Positions 23,260 to 35,300 of a stretch of DNA of 64,000 nt are shown in pieces. Below the pieces are notes generated by a model, which was not told where the DNA came from, did no database searches, and saw only the letters and a list, made by a program, of their open reading frames with translations. The first letter of the stretch is position 1. Each line of letters starts with the position of its first letter. The translations under genes and the position numbers were made by a program. Source of the DNA: Cordilura impudica (lineage: Eukaryota; Arthropoda; Insecta; Diptera; Scathophagidae); NCBI GenBank assembly GCA_963682025.1, contig OY821518.1, positions 37,904,559 to 37,968,558 on the forward strand. Direction: 5' to 3'.

Positions 23260-24160
23260 ATAGGAGGTGCCACGCCCACTAATCCCATCCCGCCCAATTT
23301 TTATTGGACTACTCACATTAATATCTGATGGACTCATGCAAAATGTCGAGTCTTTCCCTTTTATAGTACACCAGTTATATGATATTAGATATCTACTTTG
23401 CATGAGCGGTGCTACGCCCACTGCTCCGATCACGCCCATTTTTTTTGTTCGACTAATCACACAAAGAACCTATGAGCTCACGCAAAGCCACAAAGCTCTC
23501 TCTTTTACATTACTCCAGATATATGACATTAAATAGTTACTTTGCATGGGGAGTGCCACGCCCATTGGTGTGAACCCGCCAATTTTTTGCTCGACTACTC
23601 ATACTAAGATCTGATAGGCTCGTGCAAAGTGTCCAGGCTTCATTTTTAGCACACCAGTTTTATGATATCATATATTTACATTGTATGGGCGGTGCCACGC
23701 CCACTGCTCCAATAACGCCCATTTTTTGTCTAACTAATCAAATGAATTACTTATAGGCTCAGCTCACACAAAGTCCCAAGACTCTCACTATTACAGTACT
23801 CCAGATATATGGAATTTTATATTTACTTTGTATGTCAGGTGCCACGCCCATTGGTCCGATACTGCCCATTTTGCATCCGACTACTCACATTAATAATAAG
23901 TGACATCAGAAAAATTTGGAAAGCTCTCTCTATCACATTACTCGAGATATATGATATTGAACTATTACTTGTATGGGAGGTACCACGCCCACTTATCCGA
24001 TCCCGCCCATTTCCGGCGTAGCTACTAATATTAATAATAGGTGACCTCACACAAATTTGCAAAGCTCTCCCTATCATTGTACTCAATATATGTATATAAT
24101 ATTAAAAATTTAATTTGTGTGGGAGGTGCCACGCCCACCAAAAATATTTAAAAAAAATAT
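23260..24160. repeat. ~142-bp tandem array, six units
   Basis: GGTGCCACGCCCAC and close variants recur at about 23265, 23407, 23548, 23690, 23834, 23976 and 24123, a spacing of 141-147 bp. Each unit also has a CGCCCATTTTT block about 15 bp further and an ATATATGATATTA block before the next box. Internal tandem repeats are known in Helitron/DINE-like elements. Confidence 0.85.
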
Positions 24161-24245
24161 AGCCTATAGCACTTCCCATATCCGTAGTAAGACTCTGTGA
24201 AAATTTCAGAAAGATCATATGGGTAGTTACGGAGATTACCTCCTA

Positions 24246-24295
24246 CAAACAAACAAACAAACAAACAAACAAACAAACAAACAAACAAACAAACA
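24246..24295. repeat. (AAAC)n microsatellite
   Basis: About twelve perfect AAAC repeats lie near the 5' end of the Helitron fragment. The same tract is shorter in the 22596-22905 copy. Confidence 0.95.
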
Positions 24296-24332
24296 CACAT
24301 TACCTCTTTATTATATTATATTAGTATAGATA

Positions 24333-24526
24333 TAACTGATTTGCCTAGGCAACTTTCGTCTTGTAAAGTTCGTATGAATACTGATGATGTACTACTTAAC
24401 GTTCGTAGTTGTTTTGATGAACTGAATGACTTTAATGCGAACCTAAATGTGGATCTTAAGCAAATTTATTTATAGGTTATGGCAAATGAGCCACCCGTCA
24501 ATCAATTAAAGTCTACATGCATCATT
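24333..24526 (+). pseudogene. LINE reverse transcriptase fragment, middle part
   Basis: The frame reads TDLPRQLSSCKVRMNTDDVL, the palm motif C region with the usual Y/F-A-D-D changed to NTDD. It continues the LINE cut at 22595 and is cut again at 24527 by the inverted-repeat element. Confidence 0.75.
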
Positions 24527-26993
24527 ACACCGCGTTACAAAAACGAGCTTTTGTTCTGTCCTATGAATCAAATATACTTCTTCGGAAAGGGGAGAAAAAA
24601 TAAAAATACACGTGTATTGGCGATTTTCATGTACACGTCACAATTTTTTTTTTTATGTATAAAATATAAAGCTCGTAGTGTCCGTCTGTCCGCCTGTGTG
24701 AAAGACTTTGGATCGATTTTTAACCCTTTTTCCGTGATCCAATCGAGCTGAATTTTTGCATGCAGACTCGTGGAAATGTCTGTATCACGTCAAATTTTTT
24801 AAAAAATAGATTTTTATCAATTCTCAGATTTTCCTGAATTTTTTTTTTTTTTAAAAATGGTTATCGGTTTTTTTGTAACGGTTTCAGTTCGTTAAAAAAC
24901 CGATTTTTTTTTATTAATGTTGTTATATTAAAATTAGAAATTGTTACATTTAAAATTCGTAATGTCATAATCGTAATGTCTTGTCCTTTAAAGCGCTTTT
25001 CAATAGCCACAATGTCCTGATGGAACCTTTCGCCATGCTCATCGCTACAAGCTCCTAAATCATCAGGGAAATAATCTAAATGATTGTGAAGGAAATGGAT
25101 CTTTAGCGACATTAATATGCCCATTTCGCCATATGCCGAAATCATTTCTGCGACAATATCTTTATAATTGGCAGCTCGTTTGTTGCCAAGAAACTGCTCA
25201 ATAACGGCAACTATGCCTTTCCATGCACGTTGTTCGATAACATTCAATTTTGATGAAAATTCATAACTTGCAACTATTTTTTTTATCTGCGGAAAATTGA
25301 AGGCACTTTAAATCATACACATCATTAAAAAAATAAAGTTACGGAATGACTTCTTAAAAAAATACCTGCATGAATCTTTGCGCCGCTCAATTTCAGAAAA
25401 ATTTTGCGCAAACGCCTCGCCTCGGCCTCACGATCCAGTTTTTTTGTAACAAAATTTGATACGAGACCGAGCTTAATGTGTAGTGGTGGCAAAATGATTT
25501 GAGATGTCTGCACCAATGGTAGATTCTCTATGCTTTCTACGCCTTCTTTGTAGCATGTTCGCGGCTTCCACTTAAATTCAGTGTAATGCTGATCTCTACA
25601 CAAAAAGCACTGGTGGGTAATCCGACCACTTTCAGATCGCAGCATATTTTCCAATTGTGCTCTTGGTACTTTATCAGCTGTAATATTAATTTCATGCCTT
25701 CGTATGTTTCTTTGAGGTTTGTGGCATATGCGATCGGGACAGATGGATGTTTGTTACCGATATGAAGCAGCACGACTTTAAGGCTGTTGACCGATGCATC
25801 GATGAAAAGTCGCCACTCCTCTGAAATATGAGGGCAACCAATTTTTGCAAACATTGAATCAATATTATAACAATAAGCCAGGATTTTTCCCGATCTTCGT
25901 GCAATTTAAAAAATTCGTCATATGGAATAGTGCTACGTCGATCACGAGCGGCTGTTATTTTAAAATCAGCCGCCACTATATTCCACTGCTTAAAGCATGA
26001 TGCAAAGAGTTCCGCTTTTCTCCTCGACAAATTTCCGTCTTGTACAAGGTCATTAAAGTCGGCTTGCGTTACTAAATGCGGCACTGCAGTCCCAAGTTCA
26101 CTGGGTGTTGATACAAATTCCGATACTTCTGGACTCTCGCATCTCGCATTCGATGCAAGAAATGTTGAAAGCATGGCTTAATTCGGGAACATCATTAAAA
26201 ATCTCCACTGAAGCCGCTATACGTTCTTCTGGTGAGTACAGAACTGCTGGAATGACCGATTCTACATTAGCGAATTTTGTTGCGGCGAAAGTATTGGTAC
26301 ACTTTAGTTTGAGTAAAAGTTACGCAAAAGTAGCACAATTCATTGCAGTGCTCCGTATGTGGTAGCCAAATTGTTGGCACAGCGTACTTTATTGTTGACC
26401 TTCCATCAGTAAACTTGCATAAATTTCTATAGCAATAGTCGCACACGACTTCCGAAGTATACCACAAGTAAAGAACATAAGCAGTCCTGAATATTTTCTG
26501 CAACGAATTAACCACTGTTTTCGTAATATTTTTCAAATTTGTACATGGTGCACATAAGTCACAAACGTAACAAAAGTTATTTCAAGTCGGGCACTGCATT
26601 TTTCGGAACGCTTTAGTAGTTTAAAAATTTGGAGTCCCTTCAAGTTATGCTGAAAAAAGTGAAAACAAAAGATTTTTTTTGAAAAAAAAAAAATTCAGGA
26701 AAATCTGAGAATTGATAAAAATCTATTTTTTAAAAAATTTGGCATGATACAGACATTTCCAAAAGTCAGCCTGCAAAAATTCCGCTCGATTGGATCACGG
26801 AAAAAGGGTTAAAAATCTATCCAAAGTCTTTCACACAGGCGGACAGACGGACACTACGAGCTTTATACTTTATACATAAAAAAAAATTCTGACGTGTACA
26901 TGAAAATCGCCGATACACGTGTATTTTTATTTTTTCGCCCCTTTCCGAAAAAGTATATTTGGTTCATAGGACAGAATGTGTGTAACGCGGTGT
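24527..26993 (-). mobile_element. Unclassified DNA transposon with ~320-bp inverted repeats, element 3
   Basis: Inverted repeats at 24527-24857 and 26677-26993 start ACACCGCGTTACA and stay similar throughout. Both contain a CCGTCTGTCCGCCTGTGTG block and TTTTTCCGTGATCCAATCGAG. The interior encodes a decayed minus-strand protein of a family I recognise from many arthropod genomes but cannot name. I could not settle the target duplication; the flanks are CATT and TATT. The insertion splits the surrounding LINE. Confidence 0.75.
24861..26536 (-). pseudogene. Element 3 protein, decayed
   Basis: Fragments read N to C from 26536 to 24861. A zinc-binding region comes first (VCDYCYRNLCKF then CNELCYFC), then LVTQADFNDLVQDGNLSRRK (~26070), an Asp-bearing EEWRLFIDASVNSLKVVLLH (~25800), WKICCDLKVVGL (~25640), ILPPLHIKLGL (~25480), a ~25220 piece with SLKIHFLHNHLDYFPDD, and GERFHQDIVAIEKRFKG. 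At least four frame changes separate them. The Asp in FIDAS, the Asp in CDLKV and the Glu in GERFHQD could be catalytic (inference only). Related fragments lie at 14223 and 44210. Confidence 0.7.
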
Positions 26994-27475
26994 TATTATT
27001 CGAAGATCTGAGCTTGCGCTTGTTATACCAGATTAATTCTTATCTTATTGAAATTACACAAAAAATCAAAAATCTTGGAATTATTTTCAATAAAACTCTC
27101 ACCTGGTTTGCTCGGGAAAAATATATTTAATGCTTCGATCACTAAACACCTTACGCCAGTCCATGTATGAGTTATACTTGCAAAAAACTATGTAACTCAA
27201 ATTTTTTTGTACGGATGCGAACTATTTGCTAGCTGTGATTCAAGTTGCTCTAGGGACATAATAAATACGTTTAATTCTACGAGTATATTAAGATACGTGT
27301 ATAATTTGAAAGGATCTTTCCACATAATGAAATCCTTACGGTGTGCATTTTTGCGATCTAATGAATTTACGATCATTGTTACTATTGCATATGATTGTAT
27401 TTACACGTGAGCCTAGATATCTGTTTAATCGGACATCCTTTTCAAATTCAAGAAGTAATTATTCTATAACTAAGA
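26994..27475 (+). pseudogene. LINE reverse transcriptase fragment, 3' part
   Basis: The frame continues the interrupted LINE: NLGIIFNKTLTW, then FLYGCELFASCDSSCSRDII and STSILRYVYNLKG. It aligns with the C-terminal part of the minus-strand LINE at 28669-29280 (NLGITFNSTLTW; RHRSLISEWQFYIN). Confidence 0.75.
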
Positions 27476-27849
27476 TCAGGCTGAAAAGTTTGTTCTTTGA
27501 ATGGCAGATTTATTTAAAATGAATACGTTTTGGCACTTGCTAACGCCAGCTTGACAATATCTAAGCAATTTCGGACGTTTTAACCCTTAAATGCACGATT
27601 TCTTCATTTTAAATCATTTTTTTTTATATATGATTACTGAAGACGTGTATATTTCAAAAATAATACAGAAAAAATATTATATTAACAAAAAAGTGATTTT
27701 TGTTAAAAAGTAGGTTTTGTTGCCAAATGGCTACATACACTGTGCTTTTATTAAGCGATATGAAAATTTTTAAAGGAATTGCTTATTTTATTAAGATATA
27801 GTGCAACGCCATTTTTCTCGCACTTTATACTTGTGAAACCTTTACAATT

Positions 27850-28270
27850 TGGAAATTTTCATCTCATATTATCATCCACAGTAACGTGCCAGTGACCATC
27901 CTGGTCCTGTCGAGTATCTGGAGCTGGAGTACTCTGTGCAGGTCCTTTTTTTAATTTCAACTTCTTGTTGAATAATGCTGGGTTTTCCGCGCCTATTTGT
28001 TGTTTTTGTATTGTACACAAGCACTCTGCTACCTCAGCTCGGAATTTTGCTTGATTAAGAATTTCGGAGTCCATAGTGCTATTTTGCTTAAGAACCCTTT
28101 TGTATGGTAACCAAGAGCTTACTATTGTCAAATCAAGCAAATGGTAAAATAGTTTCAGATACCATTATCTGCTTTTTAAGTGGATTTTGCAACGTCCCAT
28201 TAGGCCGTCCAAAAGATCCTTGTCACATCACTTTATCAATAAAAACACGATGTAACCAAATGGCTACAAA
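27850..28270 (-). pseudogene. piggyBac transposase C-terminal fragment
   Basis: The minus strand reads DKDLLDGLMGRCKIHLKSR, stop, WYLKLFYHLLDLTIVSSWL and PYKRVLKQN. This matches the third catalytic Asp region (GVDxxDxxxxxYxxxRxxxRWxxxxFxxLLDxxxxNxWxL) of piggyBac transposases. A tail of about 80 residues ends at a stop near 27859. The upstream part of the gene is missing. Confidence 0.75.
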
Positions 28271-28283
28271 GAGTAGTAATGTA

Positions 28284-28668
28284 TTATTAACAGTTTTTAA
28301 TAATTTTTTATCAGCTTTTAATTTAATTTAATTTTTATTATTTTTTTTTAAATTTAATTTAATTTAATTTATTTCATTATTTTTCCATTACAACAAGATT
28401 TACAATCTTATAATTAAAGTAATGTATTTTTACAAAGTAATGATGAAAAAGTACATATAAAAATACACAGTATATAAATAGTACACAGTAGTTATAACAG
28501 AAAAAAATTAATTTAATAAATAAAACCCAAAAAGATAAAAAATTAATAAAAAAAATGGGTAATACATATGAAGCATAATGGTTTAATTTAATAAAAATAT
28601 ATAAATAAATAAATAAATAAATATAAATATAAAAGAAATATTTTTTTTTTTAAGAAACATTTAATTAA
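28284..28668. repeat. Low-complexity AT tract with (TAAA)n, LINE 3' tail
   Basis: AATTT and AATAAAT repeats dominate. On the minus strand this follows the LINE stop at 28669, so the (TTTA)n stretch near 28603 is probably the retrotransposon tail. Confidence 0.55.
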
Positions 28669-29281
28669 TTATGAGTGAAATTGAAATAGTTCTTTCTTAA
28701 ATTGCTGGGCGTTGCTTATAAATTGAATGGACGAGGGTAGCGTATTCCAAAGACGAACTGAATTAATATAGAACTGCCACTCAGATATTAAGCTTCGATA
28801 TCTTATGTGCATTATAACGTTCGATCTTGCTGAACGTGTAAAAAGTAATCTTTTCCCTGTAGCAGCATTTGTATGGTCGCACCATGTGAGAGTGGAATTA
28901 AAAGTGATACCAAGATTCTTGGCTGTTGATAAAATTTCTATTTTTTGATCATTAAGCATTACAATCGGCTCAAAAGGTAACTTCAAAGTTTTCTTAGCTA
29001 TTATTAAAAACTTAGACTTTATAGGATTAAGACACAAACCGTTTATATTTGCCCAGTCATGAATGTGTTTCAGATCTCTGTTTAGTTTTTCCAAACAATC
29101 GTTTATGTTGCTTAAATCACTACTTATATAGAGTTGTACATCGTCAGCATACATGTGGACATTACAGTATTGTAAATGTCGCACTAAATCGTTGATGTAA
29201 ATTTTATTGATATTAGTAAAATGCAGCTTAGTTATATCCAAAATGAATTTTATCGGAGGTATAACACACTTAAGATATTTA
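28669..29281 (-). pseudogene. LINE (Jockey/CR1-like) reverse transcriptase, 5' truncated
   Basis: The frame is open from about 29281 to the stop at 28669. It includes INDLVRHLQYC, the palm motif MYADDVQLYIS with both catalytic aspartates, NPIKSKFLII, NLGITFNSTLTW and SVRLWNTLPSSI. The 5' two-thirds of the element is missing, as is typical for target-primed retrotransposition. It is the least damaged reverse transcriptase fragment in the window. Confidence 0.85.
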
Positions 29282-29502
29282 AATTTTTTTTTTTTGAAAA
29301 TTGCACTTTTCGGAAAAAAACAAGTGCCAACGAATATAAATTGTAAGACCACTATTTTTTTAACTGTTAGAAAGTAGTTTTGCAAAAATATTAGAAAATG
29401 CACGAAATTACGTATTTGTGTTCCAAAGGGGGGTTTTTTAATGCAAAATACGGGTTGTTGCCAAATGGCTACACTGTGCATTTTGTGGACTTTACTTCTG
29501 TA

Positions 29503-29660
29503 AACTTCGCTTTTTGTTATGGAATAAAAAATTTAAATTAATTTAATTTACTTTAATTAATTTATTTTAATTTAAATTAATTTAATTTACTTCTATAAAC
29601 TTCGCTTTTTGTTATGGAATAAAAAATTTTTAATTAATTTTATTAAACAAATTGATTTTT
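29503..29660. repeat. Direct duplication, ~87-bp period
   Basis: ACTTCGCTTTTTGTTATGGA followed by ATAAAAAATTT occurs twice, at about 29511 and about 29598, separated by AATTTAATTTA-type simple sequence. Confidence 0.8.
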
Positions 29661-31067
29661 TAAAGAAAATGTTCTTAAATTTTTGCAAAGTTTGGGCCAA
29701 ACATTGTCGCTACTGATAAATTCTTATGAACTTTTTTTTTGCAAAACTTATTTATGAAACTTCAATATTGTACAATACAAAGAATATGTTTCTTCTTTAA
29801 ATGCACATACAGACAGTGTGGTGTCAAATCATGAAAAGGCATATGAGAGAATAAAACTTTTGAAATATTTGTGTTTAATTTGGAAAGCCTTAAATCATAC
29901 TTTTTATTTAATACCTAGTAGAAAAAGTTCCATCGTTTAGTACTTTTCCTTTTTACAGATATTTTCTAAAGAAAATTAAGAAAAAAAAAAAATTATAAAA
30001 AGGTTCAGTAAAAATCAAGGTGTCATTGCTAAAATTCTAAATTGGTTTTAATTATATTTATTATATTTTAGATACTTGTACGAAAAGTGATTCTAATATT
30101 CTTATAACTGCATCAAGTACTGTACTTGTGTAAATTATATGAACAGAAAAACATTTATTTAAAAAATGTTAAATTAACTCTTTTCATGCCAAATCGATTA
30201 ACTCCACTTTCTGAGGTTTATTAAATTTCAGTACTAAAATACAATAATGACTCTCGCTAGATAATATTCAAAACATTATGCGGTGATAGCGGTTTGTATG
30301 AAAACAAATGTTGGTCGAATTTTGAGGTATGTGGTTCGGATTATTATGACACTGGATCTAAAACTTTAGCGCGCAAAATTTCAGCCAAATCGAACAATTC
30401 AATTTTTCAGCCAAATCTGGACGCGCATTGAGTTCAAAGTTCAAATATGCATTTATGTGTAAAAATTATCAAAAAATTTTGATGTTAATAATTGCGTTTC
30501 AATTAAATTAATTAATAATCCATAATCAAGAGTAAATTATCTTTCTAGTAAAACAACAAAATCTATTATCGGTTGAAAAACAGCCAAGTTATATCAGGTT
30601 CCCTAGGCAATAAATGCGCCACAGACCACTTGATTTAGAAAATTAAGATCACATTTTTAAATACATTGAAATAATGTACAAAAACATTTTTTTTGCATTC
30701 CCTTGATCCCAAAATGATCTTATGTAAAGTATTTTGAATCTCGTCTATTGTTGTGCTGTTCTAAGTTAATACCAAAGCATTAATGAAGAAAATATTTATA
30801 GATTTTCATAGTCATTTTAACATCAAAAATACCCCACGGGTCAATTTCAGAAAATAGGTCCAGAATATTATTTTTTAGAATTATTAAAATATGTACCCTA
30901 TCATCCTCCTTCTTTAATTTCATATATCCATATCTCCTTTATTTTCTAATGAAACCTCTTAAAATTTAAAGCATATATTCTCTATAATTTACTTTTACTA
31001 TTTACGTAAATTTACTTTTACTATTTAAAGTAAACCCTATTATTAAATTCCAAATTCATTAATGTGA
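29661..31067. other. AT-rich DNA, no gene recognised
   Basis: Only short spurious ORFs are present. CCAAATCGATTAACTCCACT near 30189 resembles 32399 and may be a Tc1-related end. Confidence 0.45.
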
Positions 31068-31600
31068 CCACCTACATTTCGTATAATTTCACGATATAGC
31101 CTTGGCATCCTTCGAATCAATTTTTTCAAAGTTGCTGGACTGCTCTGGTTCCATGTTTTCTGCAGTCCACAGGTCTTCCTTAAATGTAGGCGAGGTAGTG
31201 TGAAGTTTCGCGTCCAATTTATCCCACAGTAACTTAATACGATGGAGGTCAGGTGACTGTGGTTATCATTCCATAAGTTAAGACGTTCCAGCTGCTTCCT
31301 GGGTCTCTAAGTACTGCTTACAAATTTTTTCTGTATGTTTTTGATAATGATCTTGTTGAAATATGAATTCGTGACCATGGCACGATTTTGCATAACTCAC
31401 CAACATTTTTGCCAATAAAGCAAGCACAAAATATCACGGAACCCCCACCGTGTTTGACTATTAGCACTGAGCGCCTCACCAAAAATTGCTTCTTGGAGCC
31501 GAACACTTCAAACTTCGATTCGTCGAACCAATCGATGCAACTGAAAGGAAGGCTTAAGCGGCATAATCGCATTGAAGAAAATTAATTTTCGCATACAAAA
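31068..31600 (-). pseudogene. Tc1-type transposase pseudogene
   Basis: IDWFDESKFEVFGSKKQF carries the catalytic Asp of the Tc1 WSDESKF motif, followed by VKHGGGSVIF. The 3' part in shifted frames gives LKKLIRRMPRLYREII and NVGGHINEF, matching the C-terminal PxR...GGHxxY region. The middle is shortened and the N-terminal DNA-binding domain is absent. Confidence 0.8.
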
Positions 31601-33175
31601 TAAAAGAAAAATATTAGAGTGGGGTAAAAAATATGAAAACTGGGCTTTAAACTATTTGTTCAAGGTCCTATGATCTGATAATAGAAGAACAAGTTTCGTT
31701 GCTTAAAACATGTGAATTCACTACACTAGTCACCACTCGAGAGCATATAATTCAAGGTGAAAATATATAAATCCAGATAAAAATATATATTAACAAAACA
31801 TATGAACTCTGTATTGTGCAGAAAGATGAACTGAGTGAAATTTCTGGTAAGTGATTATAGTTATTTGCCCAAAGATTAGCGATATGCTATTATCCAATCT
31901 TAAGCAAAAAAAAAAAAAAAAAAATTCAGAACATTTTATCGTCAGATGATTGGTGCAGTATGATAAAAACCAATAAAGATAAAGTACCATCTCCTATGGT
32001 TCAAATGAGGTATCAAAATTTTTTCTCTACAAGTACTTTAGAAAATTCTATAATTAACATAAAGTCAACAATTACACTTACAATTAGGAAAGATAAAACC
32101 ATACAATTAAAATGTGATTTTGACGACAATTCCGAATTTATTCCCATTAATATAAGAAAATCTGTAGGTGGTAGATCACTCTATCTGAAATATGTATACG
32201 AGTATTATACAACTTTAAGGATAAGATATTATGACAGGAGCTGAAATACAGCTAACGAAGAAGACATAATTTGTAACATTTAAATAAGGAAGTTTTAATA
32301 TTTGATAAAATATATAATAAAAAATTTATATGATGACATTTTCCTTTAATAAAGAAATTAATTTTAATACTGAGGTTGACTAATCGTTTTCTTTCACTTG
32401 CCAAATCGATTAACTCCCTTAATCGTGTAAAAAATGTGGTACTAATATACTTATGATACATTAGATAGATACAGTCAACACCATATATGCCTCACGTTCT
32501 ATGCACTCAATGCACTTTAGTTCCTGTAAAAGCACTTAGGCATTGGCAGTGTATTCTAATACACACACAGAACTCAGTACCAAGCAATACAAAATAAACG
32601 AACAATTTTGTCTTTTTCGTTTTTTCTTGTTTCTTCTTGGTAACGCCAAAGCGCAAAGCAATAACACTTTCGTATATTTTGTTGGTACACATTAACGACC
32701 GAGATATTCAATGTAGATTTTGTTGTTGTTTACCACATGATACCATTTAAAAAATAGTTTGCAAAATAGCTGTGAATTAAAAAGCACTTGGAAAAATCAG
32801 TGCAAGTTTTAATTTTAAAATTCAAATTATTAATTTACAAAATAAGCTACATGTATTCAGACGAGAAGTGGGAAAGTGATTTTTTTCCACTAATAATTTT
32901 AAGGCTGAAGCAGAAAGTTCGATATGCTTTCAAATTAATATAAAATATCATATTGAAAAGCATTTTAAGACATTTCATTTCAGAAAAATTTTTTTCATTT
33001 TTTTAGTGTACATGTAGAAAACAAAAATATGTATAAGTGTTTGCACTTCCATAAGAAACTTCTGGGCATGCCTGGTCTACACCAACTAATTTTAAAATTG
33101 TCTAGCACTATTAAACCCCTGAAAATTTTTATATAAATTTTTACACATAAATTCTTTATATCAAAATATTAATAA
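31601..33175. other. AT-rich DNA, no gene recognised
   Basis: A 94-codon ORF at 31960-32244 has no recognisable domain. CCAAATCGATTAACTCCCTT at about 32401 repeats the motif at 30189 in direct orientation. Poly-A at 31903-31923 is the only other notable tract. Confidence 0.45.
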
Positions 33176-33620
33176 CTAGCAGATCCCAGCCCTTGAAATT
33201 CGAGTGCAGATTCTAGGAAGTTTTATTTTTTCATTTAATAAATTATTTTTTAAGACCCTATAGAAATGCTAATCAAGTTTATCCAATTCACAAATCAACA
33301 CATTTTATTGTCGTTATTGGTTTATGTCCAAAATTATTTTTTGTCGGTATTGTCGTAATTGGTTTATGTCCAATATTATTTTTCAATTCAACATATGTAG
33401 CTCTTTTTTTCAATACATTAACTACTTCAATAAATACACATAAGCATTGTATAATTTTAAATATGTGTTAGAGGCAATTGAAATGCATTTTACATTAAAC
33501 AATTTAAAAATCTGTAAATTTGGTGGACCTTTCAAATGAGTGATGTTTGGTCAAAATAGGATTAAAACTGACAAACTTTCATCGGTCACAAGAAATCGAC
33601 TTATCTATTAATATTATTGA
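33176..33620 (-). mobile_element. Non-autonomous Helitron, full length
   Basis: The minus strand starts TCAATAATATTAATAG after an A and ends in a hairpin (CTCGAATTTCAAG) and CTGCTAG before a T. At about 445 bp with no ORF, it belongs to the same family as 37204-37588. Confidence 0.75.
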
Positions 33621-35300
33621 TATAAACAAATAAAATTAGTTAAAAAGTGTAATTCACAACTAAACAAAAATTATTTGAAATAAATAAAAAAAAAATTAAA
33701 TTAATTTAAAAAAAAAAAACAAACCAATAATATTTAAAAATATATGAAATATATGAAAAAAATCTTTAGTACAGCTTCTTTTCTTCGAGTTCTCAATACT
33801 TTAATCTCATTTTGAACAAACATAATGCTTTCAGCCCATACTTAACCTTTATCAAATACTTTTGCCACACCTTTTGATAATTCTTATTTCCAGCTGATCT
33901 ACAATACAGTCATCATCATTGTATTTATCGGTGCGATTCTCCTCAATGTAATTAATTCATTCTTCAACGAGGTACATTGTAAACTCCACCTCTAATAAAA
34001 TTGACTGTAGACTAAACAACCCAAGAAGGCCGACTGCTCCTTCATTCAGTATGCTTACTTCTGTTTGTCATTTTTCTCTTAAGACACTCAAAGAAATGTT
34101 ATCATCATGAATAATTTTTTTTTTTGATGTGTAAACATCTATGCGATCAGGGGGGTAAAAATCACAAACTTCCCTTACGGAAGCGGAACTATTTACGGAA
34201 ATGGAAGCTACAATTATTTAGCTGATTCATCAACCAACAGAAAGCGTTATGAATGTATAGCATACAGCTGCAACCATCAAGTATGACAAACATAGCAGTT
34301 GCTTGCTACACACATGTAGATAGCGCTTACTGCTTGAATAGATATTTTTATTCACAAACTACAATGATTTCCAGAATTGCACCAAAATATTTCGATATTT
34401 TGTTTAGTTTTATTTGAGTTCTAAAGAAAACCGCGTCTTTACTCTATTTGGAAATGTTTTTTCTGTTTTTTTCTTTTTTCAATATAGTAATATTGACACA
34501 ATTATATGTTGACAACTTTCATTAATAAACATTTTTAGTAGTTATTACTATTTTTCATAATAAAACAAAATTTTTTTAAATAATACAATAATACAATAAA
34601 TCTTTAATATAAATAGCCTAGGCAAAAGTAAATGTTTGGAGATAAAATGAAGGCACACTTTATTGGAAGTGTTTGGAGACAAAATGAAGTGTAAGGAGAT
34701 TAAATCAGGGAGGGAATATCTTTATAAAAACGTTTTTTTCTAAAACGGGCCTAATTTCGGTATTCCATATAGAATGCTGCTATTTTATTAAACATTTATT
34801 TTTATAAAAATTTATAATTAATTTTCTCAATCATTTAAAGTTATTCGTAACACTACAACTTATTATATATATATTTAACAATTATCACTGCATATAATAT
34901 TATTTTTAATAAATAAATTAAATAATAAACACATGTAACCGGTAGTAGAGTTTAAAAAGGTTTTTAGTAAACTCACGTGATTTTAAACCAATTTCACACT
35001 TTACAAATATCTGGGGGTCGAATCGTCGCAATCATTATCAAAATTTTTCAATCGAAATTATTTTTTTATTTTCCCAAATAATATACAAAGCGTAATTTAA
35101 CTCTGTCACAGATAGCAAGTTATTATCCATAGTTAATAGTAAAAGTGGAACGAGGTCTGACGATTGTCCGTCTTCTTTAAATAATAAACCAAAATATGCA
35201 ATTTCGACTGATTTTATTCGATATTGAATGCGACGATTTGCCCCTTGCATATTTTTTTTTTTAATACAGACGATGGAAACATCAATTCTGTTTGTTTGTT
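33621..35300. other. AT-rich DNA, no gene recognised
   Basis: No supported ORF was found. A 70-codon ORF at 35038-35250 is unrecognised. No transposon ends are evident. Confidence 0.45.

Larger units (their letters stand above)
22906..24330 (-). mobile_element. Helitron fragment with helicase end and tandem repeats
   Basis: Its minus-strand 5' end is TCTATACTAATATAATAT at 24330. Going 3' it carries an (AAAC)n tract, a ~142-bp tandem array and a piece of Helitron helicase. It has no CTAG end of its own and runs into the short Helitron at 22596-22905. Together the two interrupt one LINE. Confidence 0.65.

Noticed and set aside
23260..24160. CRISPR-like regular spacing of repeats
   Set aside because: Whole 142-bp units are related along their length, not short identical repeats with unique spacers, and the genome is eukaryotic.
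31960..32244. 94-codon ORF, possible small gene
   Set aside because: There is no recognisable domain, no splice context and strong AT bias; I could not distinguish it from chance.
35038..35250. 70-codon minus-strand ORF with a plausible composition
   Set aside because: No family is recognised and no flanking transposon ends were found; evidence is too thin to call a gene.
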